Shown here: positions 25,915 to 35,702 of the stretch, piece by piece
How the letters are laid out: every line of letters starts with the position of its first letter
Position numbering within the stretch: the first letter of the stretch is position 1
Origin: Marinifilum sp. N1E240
GTDB lineage: Bacteria; Bacteroidota; Bacteroidia; Bacteroidales; Marinifilaceae
DNA length: 64,000 nt
Direction: 5' to 3'
Assembly (NCBI RefSeq): GCF_009295825.1
Contig: NZ_WHKF01000011.1
Coordinates: forward strand, 1-64,000
The notes under the pieces: generated by a model
The model's database searches: none
Told to the model about the DNA's origin: nothing
Seen by the model: only the letters and a program-made list of their open reading frames with translations
Translations under genes and position numbers: made by a program

Positions 25915-27966
25915 TTATTTAATCATCTGAACGCTACGTTTTACGAATTTAGCTAGCTCTTCTCCTTTCAACATGTTGTTAGATAGTAAAGCCAAATCGA
26001 TCAATTGTTTTACCAACTGATTGTCTTTACCAAACTCTTTTAACAAGTTTTCCTTTTCCGAGTTCACTTCAGTAATCTTATTTTGAACTTCGGTCATCTT
26101 GTCTTTCTCTTCCTGAGGAACTTCTTCTTCCTTCTTATCTTTCTTTAAAGCTTCTAAAGCATCTCTCTCTTCAAACAAAGGAGTTAACTTAGTGCTTACT
26201 TCAGAAATTTTATCGCTTAGCTTCGCATCTTTATCATTCAAGATAGTTGCCACCAAAGCATGATCAGTATTCACAACCAAGTTGTAAGAATCTGGCATTT
26301 CACCATAGAATCCCATTCCGGCATTCATTGCAGCCATATCTTTCATTCTACGCATAAATTCCGCTTGAGTAATCATTAATGGCTGTCCTTCTTCACCTAA
26401 AGATTCGAATGTCACCATATAGTTTACACCATCAGTTGGCAATTGAGAATTGAATACAGGAATCAAATCAGTCTTTTGCTCTTCTGTAAGCTTAGATTCT
26501 TTTACCTCATCTTTCTGGATCAACTTGTCAACTACGTCAGAATCGACACGAACATATTTCTTGTTGGTATCCTTCTGCTCCAAATGGTTAATTACATGAT
26601 TATCCAACTGGCTATCCATCAACAATACATCGTAACCTTTTGCTTTAGCAGCTTCGATATAAGTAAACTGAGCATCCATATCGGTAGCATACAATGCGAT
26701 GATATTGTTTTCCTTATCGGTCTGATTTTCTTTAATAATTGCTTCGTACTCTTCCAAAGTGAAATACTTTCCTTCAGTATTTTTCACCATAAAGAATTTC
26801 TTGGCGCGATCAGCAAATTTCTCTTCGGTCAACATTCCGTACTGAACGAATAATCTCAAATCATCCCACTTGTTTTCAAACTCAGTACGATCTTTCTTAA
26901 AAATTTCGTTCAAGCTATCAGCAACTTTTTTGGTAATATGATTCGAAATTTTCTTCACATTTCCATCAGACTGCAAGTATGAACGAGAAACATTCAATGG
27001 AATATCCGGTGAATCGATAACACCATGAAGAAGAGTTAAGAATTCAGGAACAATACCTTCTACCGAATCGGTAACGAATACCTGGTTGCAGTACAACTGA
27101 ATCTTGTTCTTCTGAATTTCTACGCTGTTCTTTATTTTTGGGAAATACAAAATACCGGTAAGGTTGAAAGGATAATCAACATTCAAGTGAATGTGGAACA
27201 AAGGATCCTCTCCTGCAGGATACAATTGACGGTAAAAATCACCGTAATCTTCTTCTTTTAAATCAGCTGGTTTCTTAGTCCAGGCAGGATTTGTATCATT
27301 AATAATATTCTCCTCATCAGTTTCTTCCTGCTTGCCATCTTTATATTCTGTTTTCTTTCCAAAAACAATCTCAATTGGTAAGAACTTACAGTACTTATTC
27401 AACAACTCCTGAATACGACTCTCTTCTAAGAAAGACTCTTCTTCTTCAGAAATGTGCATAACAATGTCAGTACCTCTCTCCGCTTTCTCAACTTCTTCAA
27501 GAGAATACTCTGGATTACCTTCACAACTCCATTTTACAGCCTTTGCGCCTTCTTTATGAGAAAGAGTTACGATATCTACTTTATCTGATACCATAAACGA
27601 AGAATAGAAACCTAAACCAAAGTGACCAATAATTGCGTTAGCCTGATCTTTGTATTTATCCATGAATTCTTCAGCACCTGAGAACGCAATCTGATTGATG
27701 TATTTCTCAATCTCTTCCTGAGTCATACCAATACCATTATCCGAAATGGTAATGGTTTTAGCTTCTTTGTCAATAGCAACGCTAACTTTCAACTCTCCCA
27801 ATTCTCCTGTGAATTCTCCTGTTGAAGCTAATGTTTTTAACTTCTGAGTTGCATCTACTGCATTCGATACAATCTCTCTCAAAAAGATATCGTGATCAGA
27901 ATACAAAAATTTCTTAATAATAGGAAACAGATCCTGACTGGTAACACCAATTTTTCCTGTTGACAT
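25915..27966 (-). CDS. htpG: Chaperone HtpG (Hsp90)
   Basis: A 683-residue Hsp90 family chaperone. The N-terminal GHKL ATPase carries the motifs SNAVDATQKL near residue 34, DNGIGMT near 76 and GHFGLGFYS near 114. The middle domain includes NVSRSYLQ near 322 and is followed by the dimerisation domain. The length fits the Bacteroidota subgroup, which has a charged insertion rich in Lys and Glu near residues 590-630. It is a single gene. The upstream region carries a sigma-54-like element (28017-28032) and a 15-base palindrome (28044-28058), consistent with stress induction. Confidence 0.96.
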   Translation of the reverse strand: MSTGKIGVTSQDLFPIIKKFLYSDHDIFLREIVSNAVDATQKLKTLASTGEFTGELGELKVSVAIDKEAKTITISDNGIGMTQEEIEKYINQIAFSGAEEFMDKYKDQANAIIGHFGLGFYSSFMVSDKVDIVTLSHKEGAKAVKWSCEGNPEYSLEEVEKAERGTDIVMHISEEEESFLEESRIQELLNKYCKFLPIEIVFGKKTEYKDGKQEETDEENIINDTNPAWTKKPADLKEEDYGDFYRQLYPAGEDPLFHIHLNVDYPFNLTGILYFPKIKNSVEIQKNKIQLYCNQVFVTDSVEGIVPEFLTLLHGVIDSPDIPLNVSRSYLQSDGNVKKISNHITKKVADSLNEIFKKDRTEFENKWDDLRLFVQYGMLTEEKFADRAKKFFMVKNTEGKYFTLEEYEAIIKENQTDKENNIIALYATDMDAQFTYIEAAKAKGYDVLLMDSQLDNHVINHLEQKDTNKKYVRVDSDVVDKLIQKDEVKESKLTEEQKTDLIPVFNSQLPTDGVNYMVTFESLGEEGQPLMITQAEFMRRMKDMAAMNAGMGFYGEMPDSYNLVVNTDHALVATILNDKDAKLSDKISEVSTKLTPLFEERDALEALKKDKKEEEVPQEEKDKMTEVQNKITEVNSEKENLLKEFGKDNQLVKQLIDLALLSNNMLKGEELAKFVKRSVQMIK

Positions 27967-28016
27967 ACTTTTATATTTTTTTTAGATTTTAATTTCTATT
28001 TAACGTTTTCCCAATA

Positions 28017-28058
28017 GTCAAAGCCTATGCCAATACCGCAAAACTGTCAATAAGACAG
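28017..28058 (-). promoter_or_regulatory. Sigma-54-like promoter with upstream palindrome (htpG)
   Basis: On the minus strand TGGCAT-N5-TTGAC (28017-28032) resembles the sigma-54 element TGGCAC-N5-TTGC, about 50 bases upstream of the htpG start. Just upstream, CTGTC-N5-GACAG at 28044-28058 is a perfect inverted repeat, and another GTCAG/CTGAC lies near 28085. No TAnnTTTG box is evident. The reading is from motif similarity only. Confidence 0.4.
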
Positions 28059-28225
28059 AAAAGGTGAAAAAAGTGCAGAAAAATGTCAGTCGATTTGAAT
28101 ATAATCGTGCAAAAACTTCATTTACTCCTCCAATATTCCATTAAAATCGAAAACTTCTATTTACATGCCAATGCTATTTAACCTTTTTCTACTTTTATAT
28201 ACATTATTGACAGAAGATAGAAACT

Positions 28226-29023
28226 ATGCAAGAAAATCAAAACCCGGTAATCACGATTCAAAATCTTGAGAAAAGCTACCAAAATGGTAGAGTTGAAAAT
28301 AAAGTATTAAAAGGAATTAATCTGGAAATCAAACCTGGACAAATTATAGGATACATAGGACCCAATGGCGCCGGTAAATCAACAACCGTAAAAGTTTTGT
28401 GCGGCTTGCTTACCGATTTTGAAGGTGATATCTGCATTCTTGGTATGAATTTAAGAGAAGATTCTACTGAGATCAAAAGAAAGATTGGATACATACCTGA
28501 AAACGCTGCCCTGTATGAAACGCTAACACCAAGAGAATATCTGCAATTCGTAGGTGAATTACAGGGAATGGAATTGAACGACATTAATAATAAGACGGAA
28601 AAATTATTAGACTTATTTGAAATGAAAGCTCATGCCGATGAAAGATTGAATTCCTTCTCGAAAGGGATGAGACAAAAAATTCTGATCATTTCTGGTCTGA
28701 TTCACAATCCTGACATCATTTTTATGGATGAGCCACTATCTGGTCTCGATGCCAATTCCGTTATCATTGTAAAAGAGATTTTAACTCAACTAGCAAAAGA
28801 AGGTAAAACCATATTCTACAGCTCTCACATTATGGATGTTGTTGAGAAAATATCCGACCGAATTATTCTAATCGATCAGGGAAATGTAGTTGCTGATGGA
28901 AGTTTTGAAGAACTGAATTCAAAAGCTAGTACCGGTTCTCTGGAATCATTATTTACAGAGCTTACAGGAACATCTGGACACAGCAAGAAAGCGGAAGAAA
29001 TTATTAACGTATTCGAAAATTAA
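28226..29023 (+). CDS. ABC transporter ATP-binding protein
   Basis: A 265-residue exporter-type ATPase with Walker A GPNGAGKS near residue 44-51, the signature FSKGMRQK near 148, Walker B IIFMDEPLSGLD near 170 and an H-loop in YSSHIMDVVEKISD. The signature has Lys (SKGMRQ) rather than SGGQ, as is usual in this CcmA-like branch. It forms an operon with the large membrane protein that begins 4 bases after its stop. The substrate is unknown. Confidence 0.9.
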   Translation: MQENQNPVITIQNLEKSYQNGRVENKVLKGINLEIKPGQIIGYIGPNGAGKSTTVKVLCGLLTDFEGDICILGMNLREDSTEIKRKIGYIPENAALYETLTPREYLQFVGELQGMELNDINNKTEKLLDLFEMKAHADERLNSFSKGMRQKILIISGLIHNPDIIFMDEPLSGLDANSVIIVKEILTQLAKEGKTIFYSSHIMDVVEKISDRIILIDQGNVVADGSFEELNSKASTGSLESLFTELTGTSGHSKKAEEIINVFEN

Positions 29024-29027
29024 ACTT

Positions 29028-30674
29028 ATGGTACGAACTATTTTATTCCTCTTTAAACCCTTAATTAATGCAATGGGTGCAGATTTCAACCAAGTTTGTA
29101 TCATTCTGTCAGCAAAGCTAAAAATGGACAACCGTAGAAGTATGTCCATGTCGCAAAAAGGGAAAGATTCCAACCATCAATTGTTACTACAAACATTCAT
29201 TTACGGCGTTTTAGGACTACTAATTGGTCTTCTTATTCTCACAATACCAAACCCTTTGGTAAGTTATACCATCTTCTTTTCTTACATCATGGTCATGATT
29301 GCCATGTTGATGATATCAGAATTTACCAACGTACTAATGGATACACGCGATAATAGTATTCTAATGCCGCGACCAATTAATAGCAGAACAATTGTGTTGG
29401 CAAAAATACTACACATTGCTTTTTACATGCTACATATGAGTCTCTCATTGTCCTTATTCGTGATTGTAACAACTCTTATTAATCATGGCTTTGTAGCTAT
29501 GCTAGTTTTGCTTTTACTAATTATACTGGCAGCTTTATTCACACTGTTTCTAACCAATATTTTCTATTTGGGATTGATGAATGTGGTAAACGGACAAAAG
29601 TTAAAAGATATCATTGTATATTTTCAGGTAGCAATGGCAATTCTATTTATGGGTGGATATCAAATTATGCCTCGCATGATGGATATGTACGATATTTCCA
29701 ATATTCAAATACCAATTCACTGGTGGTCTTATCTTGTTCCTCCGCTTTGGATGAGCAACAGTATGGAAGCCTCTATAAATAGTGTTTACGATTCCTCACA
29801 CCTAATTTTCTTTGCATGTGCTCTATTGGTTCCAATTCTAAGTTTAATTTTTGTAATTAAAGTACTAGCTCCGAAATTCAACAAAGCTTTGGCACAACTT
29901 GATGTTGCCGGTAGTAAAGAGAAAAAGGTAGTTAAGGAGAAAAATGAGGGTAAAGGCTTTGTATCACGATTAAGCAGATTATCCACCAAAAACAGAGTTG
30001 AGTCAACAGCATTTGACATGGTTTGGCTAATGAGTGGGCGAGAAAGAAAATTCAAACAAACAGTTTATCCATCATTTGGCTATATTTTTATTTTCATATT
30101 GATATTTGCCTTTAAATCAAAGGATGCATTCAATTTGGAATCGCTAGCCGAAAGCAATAAATACCTGTGGTTTATTTATACAACTATATTTGTATCATTC
30201 AGCATCACTCAACAACTGGGCTATAGCGATCAGAACAAATCGAGCTGGTTTTACCAGATATTGCCAATTGAAAAACCTGGTGAAGTATTACTGGGGTCAT
30301 TTAAATCGGTAATGATTAAATACTACGTTCCGATATATTTAATTGTTTCGATCGCTTCTCTCGCAATTTGGGGCATACCAGTTATCGATGATCTTGTTTT
30401 AGGTTTTCTATTGATTAGTATTGTATCCTCATTGATGCAATCGTGGAGTGAGCCAATATTACCATTTACAAAGGAAAGACTGACTCAAGATGCAGGTGGA
30501 AATTTCGCAAAAGGAATGCTACTAATGATTTCCGCTGCAGGAATTGGTTTTCTTCATTATGGCTTAAGTTTATTGCCTTATGCAATTCCTATTGCCATTC
30601 CAATTCTAGCATTTATTCTCTACTTCAGATTAAGAAGTTTCAGAAAAATATCGTGGGCTAAAATCAAGAACTAA
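29028..30674 (+). CDS. Large ABC exporter membrane subunit
   Basis: A 548-residue integral membrane protein with about 12 predicted helices in two clusters (about residues 60-260 and 350-540), joined by a charged loop (KVVKEKNEGKGFVSRLSRLS). It starts 4 bases after the ATPase gene and is clearly its permease partner. No signal or catalytic motif is visible. The family is seen in Bacteroidota as an uncharacterised ABC-2-like permease. Confidence 0.8.
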   Translation: MVRTILFLFKPLINAMGADFNQVCIILSAKLKMDNRRSMSMSQKGKDSNHQLLLQTFIYGVLGLLIGLLILTIPNPLVSYTIFFSYIMVMIAMLMISEFTNVLMDTRDNSILMPRPINSRTIVLAKILHIAFYMLHMSLSLSLFVIVTTLINHGFVAMLVLLLLIILAALFTLFLTNIFYLGLMNVVNGQKLKDIIVYFQVAMAILFMGGYQIMPRMMDMYDISNIQIPIHWWSYLVPPLWMSNSMEASINSVYDSSHLIFFACALLVPILSLIFVIKVLAPKFNKALAQLDVAGSKEKKVVKEKNEGKGFVSRLSRLSTKNRVESTAFDMVWLMSGRERKFKQTVYPSFGYIFIFILIFAFKSKDAFNLESLAESNKYLWFIYTTIFVSFSITQQLGYSDQNKSSWFYQILPIEKPGEVLLGSFKSVMIKYYVPIYLIVSIASLAIWGIPVIDDLVLGFLLISIVSSLMQSWSEPILPFTKERLTQDAGGNFAKGMLLMISAAGIGFLHYGLSLLPYAIPIAIPILAFILYFRLRSFRKISWAKIKN

Positions 30675-30709
30675 TTAAATGTAGAAAAGTAGAATTTGAA
30701 AACTATTAT

Positions 30710-30742
30710 ATGCCACTTGGTTTTAACCAGTGGCATTTGTTT
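30710..30742 (+). terminator. Terminator-like hairpin after ABC exporter operon
   Basis: ATGCCACTTGGTT pairs with AACCAGTGGCA (30725-30735) with one bulge, then TTTGTTT follows. Confidence 0.7.
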
Positions 30743-30759
30743 GCAACACCTCATCCTAT

Positions 30760-30779
30760 CCTTCTCTTACAGGAGAAGG
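30760..30779. repeat. REP-like palindrome CCTTCTC/GAGAAGG
   Basis: CCTTCTC at 30760-30766 and GAGAAGG at 30773-30779, preceded by CTCATCCTAT. This resembles the dispersed extragenic palindromes with a (CCTTCTCC)xx(GGAGAAGG) core seen in many bacteria. Only one copy is visible here. Confidence 0.4.
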
Positions 30780-31160
30780 GAACATGGCTTCGAGATGTGG
30801 CATTATTGATAATCTCACTTTGAGTAAGAATATCAAATAACATGCTGTTAAAAAAACATAAAATACATTAAACAGTTTACTAAGCTTCAACCATTTTTTC
30901 TAAATTCACACTTGACATTCAAATAATATTGTTTCATTAAACACAAAACTAACAAGATAAAAATTAACTGTTTTAACCTAATATTTAATCGAATAGATAA
31001 TCATTTTAATTTGCTAATTACTTTTTATGACAAAGCCAGGCAACCATTTATCAGATAGTTGCATTATTATTTAATATGGCTTACAATAATCATTAAAAAT
31101 AAACTGTAACAAAACCCAAAACACCGTCGTCTCATTTATATTAATAGCAAATACCAAATC

Positions 31161-33794
31161 ATGACAAAAAATTTACTATTTCTACTTTTTTGCTGTTTAT
31201 CTTTTACAGGATATTCTCAGCAAATATCAGGAAAAATTACTGATACTGATGGAAAGGCAATTCCTTTTGCCAATATCTACATTAAAGAATTGGCTACCGG
31301 AACCACCTCAAATATCGATGGACAATATCACCTCGACCTGCCAGTTGGGGAATGGAATCTACAGTACAGATATTTGGGTTACAAAACCAAAGAAGTTAAA
31401 GTAACCATGGGTGAAAATGACCTTGAAATGGATGTTGCTCTTGCCTCTCAAACCTATCAATTAAAGGAAGTAAAAGTATTAGCCAGCGGCGAAGATCCTG
31501 CCTATTTCGTAATGCGCAAAGCCATTGCCATGGGCGATTATTACACCAAACAGGTGAGTGAATATGATAATATGGTTTACTTGAAAGGATCCGGAAAAAT
31601 TACAAGTGTCCCAAAATTGTTTAAAAAGAAATTAGCCGAAGAAGACATCACTGTAGGTAAAACTTTCGTGACTGAAAATATCTCGAAAATACATTTCGAA
31701 TTGCCAAACAAGGTGGAAGAAGAAGTAATTTCAATGCGATCATCAGGCTTAGATGAACAAGCGGATCCAATGCAATTCATTACCACTAATTTGTACAATA
31801 CCCGCGATGATGGTTTCATTTCCCCACTAGACAGAAGTGCATTTAGCGTATACAAGTTTCAATTGGAATCGGTATTCGAAGATCAGGGAAGAACAATCAA
31901 CAGAATTAAGGTTATACCTAAACGAAAAGGTAAAGATCTGTTTCGCGGTTTTTTAAACATTGCAGAAACCTATTGGAACATACACTCTGCCGATTTAAAA
32001 CTAAGTTTACCAATGACCGAAGTTCACATGCATCAATTGTATGCTCCGGTTAGCGATGGTGTTTGGATGCCGGTAAGTTTCGATTTCAACATCAAATTTA
32101 AAGGCATGGGATTTGGCTTAAATGCTATGTATGTTGCTTCTATTAAGGATTACAAGGTAATACTAAATCCTGATTTGGATCATGACTATCTAAAACAGCA
32201 AGAACTAGCCCGTAAACAAGAAGAACAAAATATTTCGGATCTGACCAACGAAGAAGAATCCAAAGTTTTATCAGCAAAAGAAAAAAAGCGCAAAGATGAG
32301 ATCAAAACTCTTCTGGAAAAGAATGACATGAACAATTCTGAAATGCGCAAATTGTACCGCCTGATGGAAAAAGACAATCAGGTGAAGCGCAAGGAAAAGG
32401 TAAAACAGCCTCTGGAAATTAAAATTGAAAAAGTAAAAGTGGCTAAGGGTGCCAAAGATAAGGATTCGCTTTACTGGGCTGAAATGAGACCTATCCCACT
32501 TTCGGATGATGAGAAGATCAGTTTCATAAAGAAAGATTCAATCGTAATTGTTCGCAACACCCCAGAGTATAAAGATTCTGTTCGCAGAGCCAATCGCGAA
32601 TTCAAATTTAAACATATTCTTTGGGGGAAATATTACAAATACAAAGAAGAAAACTCAAGCCTTTCTACTCCCGCTTTAATCGGTTTAGATAAAATATCAT
32701 ACAACACAGTACAAGGTTTTACTTTTAATGCTCCTTTTCGATACACAAAAAAAGACACTCTTGGTCATTACTTTAGTATCGCGCCCGATTTCACCTATGC
32801 ATTTTCACGAAAACATCTCGACTTTTCGGTAGGTAGCCAATACCGTTATAATGGGGAAAAACGTTCTTGGATTGGTTTTAAAGCAGGAAGCGAAGCTGTA
32901 GATTTTAATGCCAGAAATGGAATTGACCCAATGCTAAATGCAATGAGTTCGCTCTATTTTAAAGATAATTATTTGAAATTATACGATAAAAACTACGCCC
33001 GAATTTGGCACTCAACCGATATTACAAATGGGCTGAGTTTACATACCAGTTTGGAATATGCCAACAGAAAGCAATTGTATAATACCAACTCCTGGTACAT
33101 TTCCGATCCCGATGACAATGAATATACATCTAACATTCCCGAAGGAATCCATCCTGAATTGGTGAAAGACAATAAGGCATTTACATTTATAGCCAACCTG
33201 GAATACACACCTCATCACAGGTATTATATGGATAAGGGTGTAAAAAGAATGACCTGGTATCACAATCAACCGACTTTTGGATTGACCTACAAACAAGGAA
33301 TTAAAGATATATTCGATTCAGAGACTGATTATTCTCTTTTGGCAGCATCGGTAAAGCAAAGTTTAGAAATGGGTTTTAACGACCGATTGGAATATAAAAT
33401 TAAAGCTGGTACCTATCTTTCGAACAAGCAAAGCTTTTTTGCCGATTACAAACACTTTAACACAAGCAAGCCAACCGTAATGATTGGCAATACCTGGGAT
33501 AGTTTCCGATTGTTGGATTTTTATCAGCACTCTACCACCGAAGATTATTTAGAAGCTCACTTGCAATACACTTCGGATCGATTATTACTAAAGAGATTGC
33601 CAATTCTAAACAATTCATTGGCATTGCAGGAAAGAGTATTTGCCAACTATTTAACTCACGAAAACAAAGAAAATTATTGGGAAGTAGGATACGGCTTATC
33701 GCAGATTTTCCTACTATTAGATGTTGAAGTAGTTTGGAGTTTTGATGGCAAAAATCACAGAGATACGGGAGTGAAATTGAAGTTTAATTTGTAA
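31161..33794 (+). CDS. DUF5686 outer-membrane protein with carboxypeptidase-regulatory-like domain
   Basis: An 877-residue outer-membrane protein. A signal peptide (MTKNLLFLLFCCLSFTGYSQ) is followed by a CarboxypepD_reg-like beta-sandwich (ISGKITDTDGKAIPFANIYI, about residues 22-105), as in SusC/TonB-dependent proteins. The remainder is the DUF5686 region: a soluble part to about residue 480, with a charged Lys/Glu-rich helical insert near 345-430, then a C-terminal barrel ending in VKLKFNL. It has no TonB plug. The role is unknown, and a surface or envelope-assembly function is plausible. It is monocistronic with a terminator hairpin 14 bases downstream. Confidence 0.85.
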   Translation: MTKNLLFLLFCCLSFTGYSQQISGKITDTDGKAIPFANIYIKELATGTTSNIDGQYHLDLPVGEWNLQYRYLGYKTKEVKVTMGENDLEMDVALASQTYQLKEVKVLASGEDPAYFVMRKAIAMGDYYTKQVSEYDNMVYLKGSGKITSVPKLFKKKLAEEDITVGKTFVTENISKIHFELPNKVEEEVISMRSSGLDEQADPMQFITTNLYNTRDDGFISPLDRSAFSVYKFQLESVFEDQGRTINRIKVIPKRKGKDLFRGFLNIAETYWNIHSADLKLSLPMTEVHMHQLYAPVSDGVWMPVSFDFNIKFKGMGFGLNAMYVASIKDYKVILNPDLDHDYLKQQELARKQEEQNISDLTNEEESKVLSAKEKKRKDEIKTLLEKNDMNNSEMRKLYRLMEKDNQVKRKEKVKQPLEIKIEKVKVAKGAKDKDSLYWAEMRPIPLSDDEKISFIKKDSIVIVRNTPEYKDSVRRANREFKFKHILWGKYYKYKEENSSLSTPALIGLDKISYNTVQGFTFNAPFRYTKKDTLGHYFSIAPDFTYAFSRKHLDFSVGSQYRYNGEKRSWIGFKAGSEAVDFNARNGIDPMLNAMSSLYFKDNYLKLYDKNYARIWHSTDITNGLSLHTSLEYANRKQLYNTNSWYISDPDDNEYTSNIPEGIHPELVKDNKAFTFIANLEYTPHHRYYMDKGVKRMTWYHNQPTFGLTYKQGIKDIFDSETDYSLLAASVKQSLEMGFNDRLEYKIKAGTYLSNKQSFFADYKHFNTSKPTVMIGNTWDSFRLLDFYQHSTTEDYLEAHLQYTSDRLLLKRLPILNNSLALQERVFANYLTHENKENYWEVGYGLSQIFLLLDVEVVWSFDGKNHRDTGVKLKFNL

Positions 33795-33807
33795 GAAAAT
33801 ATTACAT

Positions 33808-33832
33808 AAACCTGTCAGTTACTGGCAGGTTT
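33808..33832 (+). terminator. Terminator-like hairpin after DUF5686 gene
   Basis: AAACCTGTCAG at 33808-33818 pairs with CTGGCAGGTTT at 33822-33832 with one G-T pair. The T-run is short. Confidence 0.7.
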
Positions 33833-33987
33833 ACCAAACCTAAATTCCTATCGCCGATATCATTAATTCCATCCCACACATGCAAAATGATATGTTGACA
33901 TAGAAAATTTGATTCCGGCTACAGGAAAATTTCATAGAAGACATAGCAATTTGCTATCATCAAAAGCAAATATGCGTTTTAGGGCAG

Positions 33988-34017
33988 AAAACTTGCTATC
34001 ACATCATAGCAAGTTTT
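33988..34017. terminator. Strong 12-bp stem-loop
   Basis: AAAACTTGCTAT at 33988-33999 and ATAGCAAGTTTT at 34006-34017 around a six-base loop, followed by more T residues on the plus strand. It is far (190 bases) from the upstream gene, so it may end a small untranslated RNA. Confidence 0.6.
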
Positions 34018-34340
34018 TTATCATTTTTATCTCTTTTTCTATTACCGACAGGAAAATTGCTATCCGTAATAGGAAATTAGAACTCGGGCAAAGCAAATTA
34101 CTCATTTACGATAGCAAGATTGAGGTCAAGTATAGGAATAGTGAAGTGGTCGAATGTATTGTATAAGTCAGAGGATGAAAACTTGAGTTCATCAAACTCT
34201 GCGCCGAACTTTTGAAATAGTAAATCCATTCCAAAAACAGTAAGGCTTAACCCAACAAGCCCAAATATGCCCCCCTTATATTGCTATAAGTTATTTGCAC
34301 TATGAATTCATAGAATTTTCTATGTGGTAATAATATTGAT

Positions 34341-34363
34341 ACCCTCACTACAAGTGAGAGCAT
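34341..34363 (-). terminator. Terminator-like hairpin after M28 peptidase gene
   Basis: CTCACT at 34344-34349 and AGTGAG at 34353-34358 with flanking partial pairing (GAT/ATC), 8 bases past the stop at 34371 on the minus strand. The T-run is poor. Confidence 0.45.
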
Positions 34364-34370
34364 CAAATAG

Positions 34371-35633
34371 TTATTTTAATTCTGTATAATCTCTCACCAA
34401 CTTAAAAATACCTTCGAACTGAGTGTAAGGTAATTTATCCGCTGCATCAGTAGTTTCGTGATAATCTGCATTATCACCATGAGTGTAGAAAAATACAGCT
34501 TTCACTCCTTTTTTGTGGAATGGTGCATGATCGGAGGATGAAGATTCACCTGTAGGGTACATCTTAAACACATACTCTTTTTCTTTGTTGATGGCATTAA
34601 ACTTTTTCATCTCGCCAGGAACCATTTTACCATTGATCACATAAATAGCTTCTGACCCCGTGCCTAACATATCAAAATTAAGCACCATTTTGGTTTTCTC
34701 TAGCGGAAATAATGGGTTCTCAACATAGTGATTCGATCCCAATAAACCAGCCTCTTCTCCACTCAATAATGCAAACACCAAGGTGTAATGCGGTTTCTTT
34801 TTTTGAGCTTTAAAGTGCTTCGCTAAATTCAATACCATGGCAACACCACTGGCATTATCATTAGCTCCCGGATACATCTTCTCTCCAAAATATCCCAAAT
34901 GATCGTAATGCGCAGAGTAGATAATGCAAGTATCCGATTTCCCAGGAATGTAACCAATCAAATTTTGAGTATTGTATTTCTCTATGAACTTACTTTTAAT
35001 ATCATAAGTGATCTTCTTTACATCAGGAGTAATCACATCCGTTTTCAACATGAAAGTTGGATAATCAACTGTTTTTGTTCTCGCCGAGTACTTCAATTTT
35101 CCATTAACAAGCACCAATCCTTTCGCATCGAACACATTCTTTTTCAGCATGGCTTGTGCAAAATTGTATAGATCTGGATTGTTCAATCCAGTTGAATCAA
35201 TAGCTAAAAACGAGTTAGAGTGATCTTCCTTCATAAAACCTGCCAATGCTCTTGAATTGGTTAAGATATCTTTATTGATCCATTTTAAATCTGACTCTCC
35301 AACACAGGTTTTTGAATTCGGGTTTACGATGTACTCACTAGCTGGCTGTAATTCTTTCCCATCCAATTTTAAAGTTGTTTTCTCAGGATAAGTATTTACT
35401 GATATGGTATATGGCTGATAATAATTATCGCTAAAGCCTTTCAACTTTAGTGCTTTCATTTCCTCCGATAAGTAAGCTGCTGCAATGCTATCGCCTTTTT
35501 TTACATATCCTCTACCATGAAATTCTTTTGAACTCAACGTATTCACAAGCTCTTTGGTATACTTCATATCTTGCGCAAAACTTGCACATGATAGTAGTAA
35601 ACACATGATTCCAGGCAAAACTATTCTTTTCAT
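34371..35633 (-). CDS. M28-family zinc aminopeptidase, exported
   Basis: A 420-residue exported metallopeptidase of family M28. The signal peptide (MKRIVLPGIMCLLLSCASFAQ) contains a Cys at residue 16, but the sequence after it does not clearly favour a lipobox over ordinary cleavage after AQ. The co-catalytic zinc ligands are in order: His in AHYDHLG near 247, Asp in GANDNASG near 260, Glu-Glu in SGEEAGLLG near 292, Asp in NFDMLGTG near 320 and His in DYHETTDAADK near 396. The enzyme removes N-terminal residues from peptides, probably in the periplasm. Next to it on the same strand lie a Ycf48-like protein and a DPP III-like peptidase, giving a peptide-handling neighbourhood. Confidence 0.92.
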   Translation of the reverse strand: MKRIVLPGIMCLLLSCASFAQDMKYTKELVNTLSSKEFHGRGYVKKGDSIAAAYLSEEMKALKLKGFSDNYYQPYTISVNTYPEKTTLKLDGKELQPASEYIVNPNSKTCVGESDLKWINKDILTNSRALAGFMKEDHSNSFLAIDSTGLNNPDLYNFAQAMLKKNVFDAKGLVLVNGKLKYSARTKTVDYPTFMLKTDVITPDVKKITYDIKSKFIEKYNTQNLIGYIPGKSDTCIIYSAHYDHLGYFGEKMYPGANDNASGVAMVLNLAKHFKAQKKKPHYTLVFALLSGEEAGLLGSNHYVENPLFPLEKTKMVLNFDMLGTGSEAIYVINGKMVPGEMKKFNAINKEKEYVFKMYPTGESSSSDHAPFHKKGVKAVFFYTHGDNADYHETTDAADKLPYTQFEGIFKLVRDYTELK

Positions 35634-35702
35634 TTTTTTTATATTAGGTTGATGTAGGTTGTTAATAATTCTTTTATGATCTTGCTTCGTATTTTTTCCT
35701 GA

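Larger units (their letters stand above)
30675..31160. other. Intergenic stretch with two palindromes
   Basis: The 486-base gap holds a terminator-like hairpin at 30710-30742 and a REP-like palindrome at 30760-30779. The remaining 380 bases are AT-rich with no open frame I believe. The promoter of the DUF5686 gene should be in the last 150 bases, but no good TAnnTTTG match is visible. Confidence 0.6.
33795..34370. repeat. Intergenic stretch with repeated TAGCAA/TTGCTA motifs
   Basis: This 576-base gap is rich in TTGCTATC and its complement GATAGCAA: perfect TAGCAA-T-TTGCTA near 33943-33956, a 12-bp-arm hairpin at 33988-34017 (AAAACTTGCTAT / ATAGCAAGTTTT), AAATTGCTATCC near 34053 and GATAGCAAG near 34110. 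ACAGGAAAATT also occurs twice (near 33919 and 34049). An 85-codon frame spanning it is made of these repeats and looks spurious. The region could be a degenerate repeat element or encode a structured RNA. Confidence 0.6.

Noticed and set aside
33909-34166. 85-codon open frame
   Set aside because: It is made of the TTGCTATC-type repeat sequence, with no family resemblance and no ribosome site, so it is considered chance.
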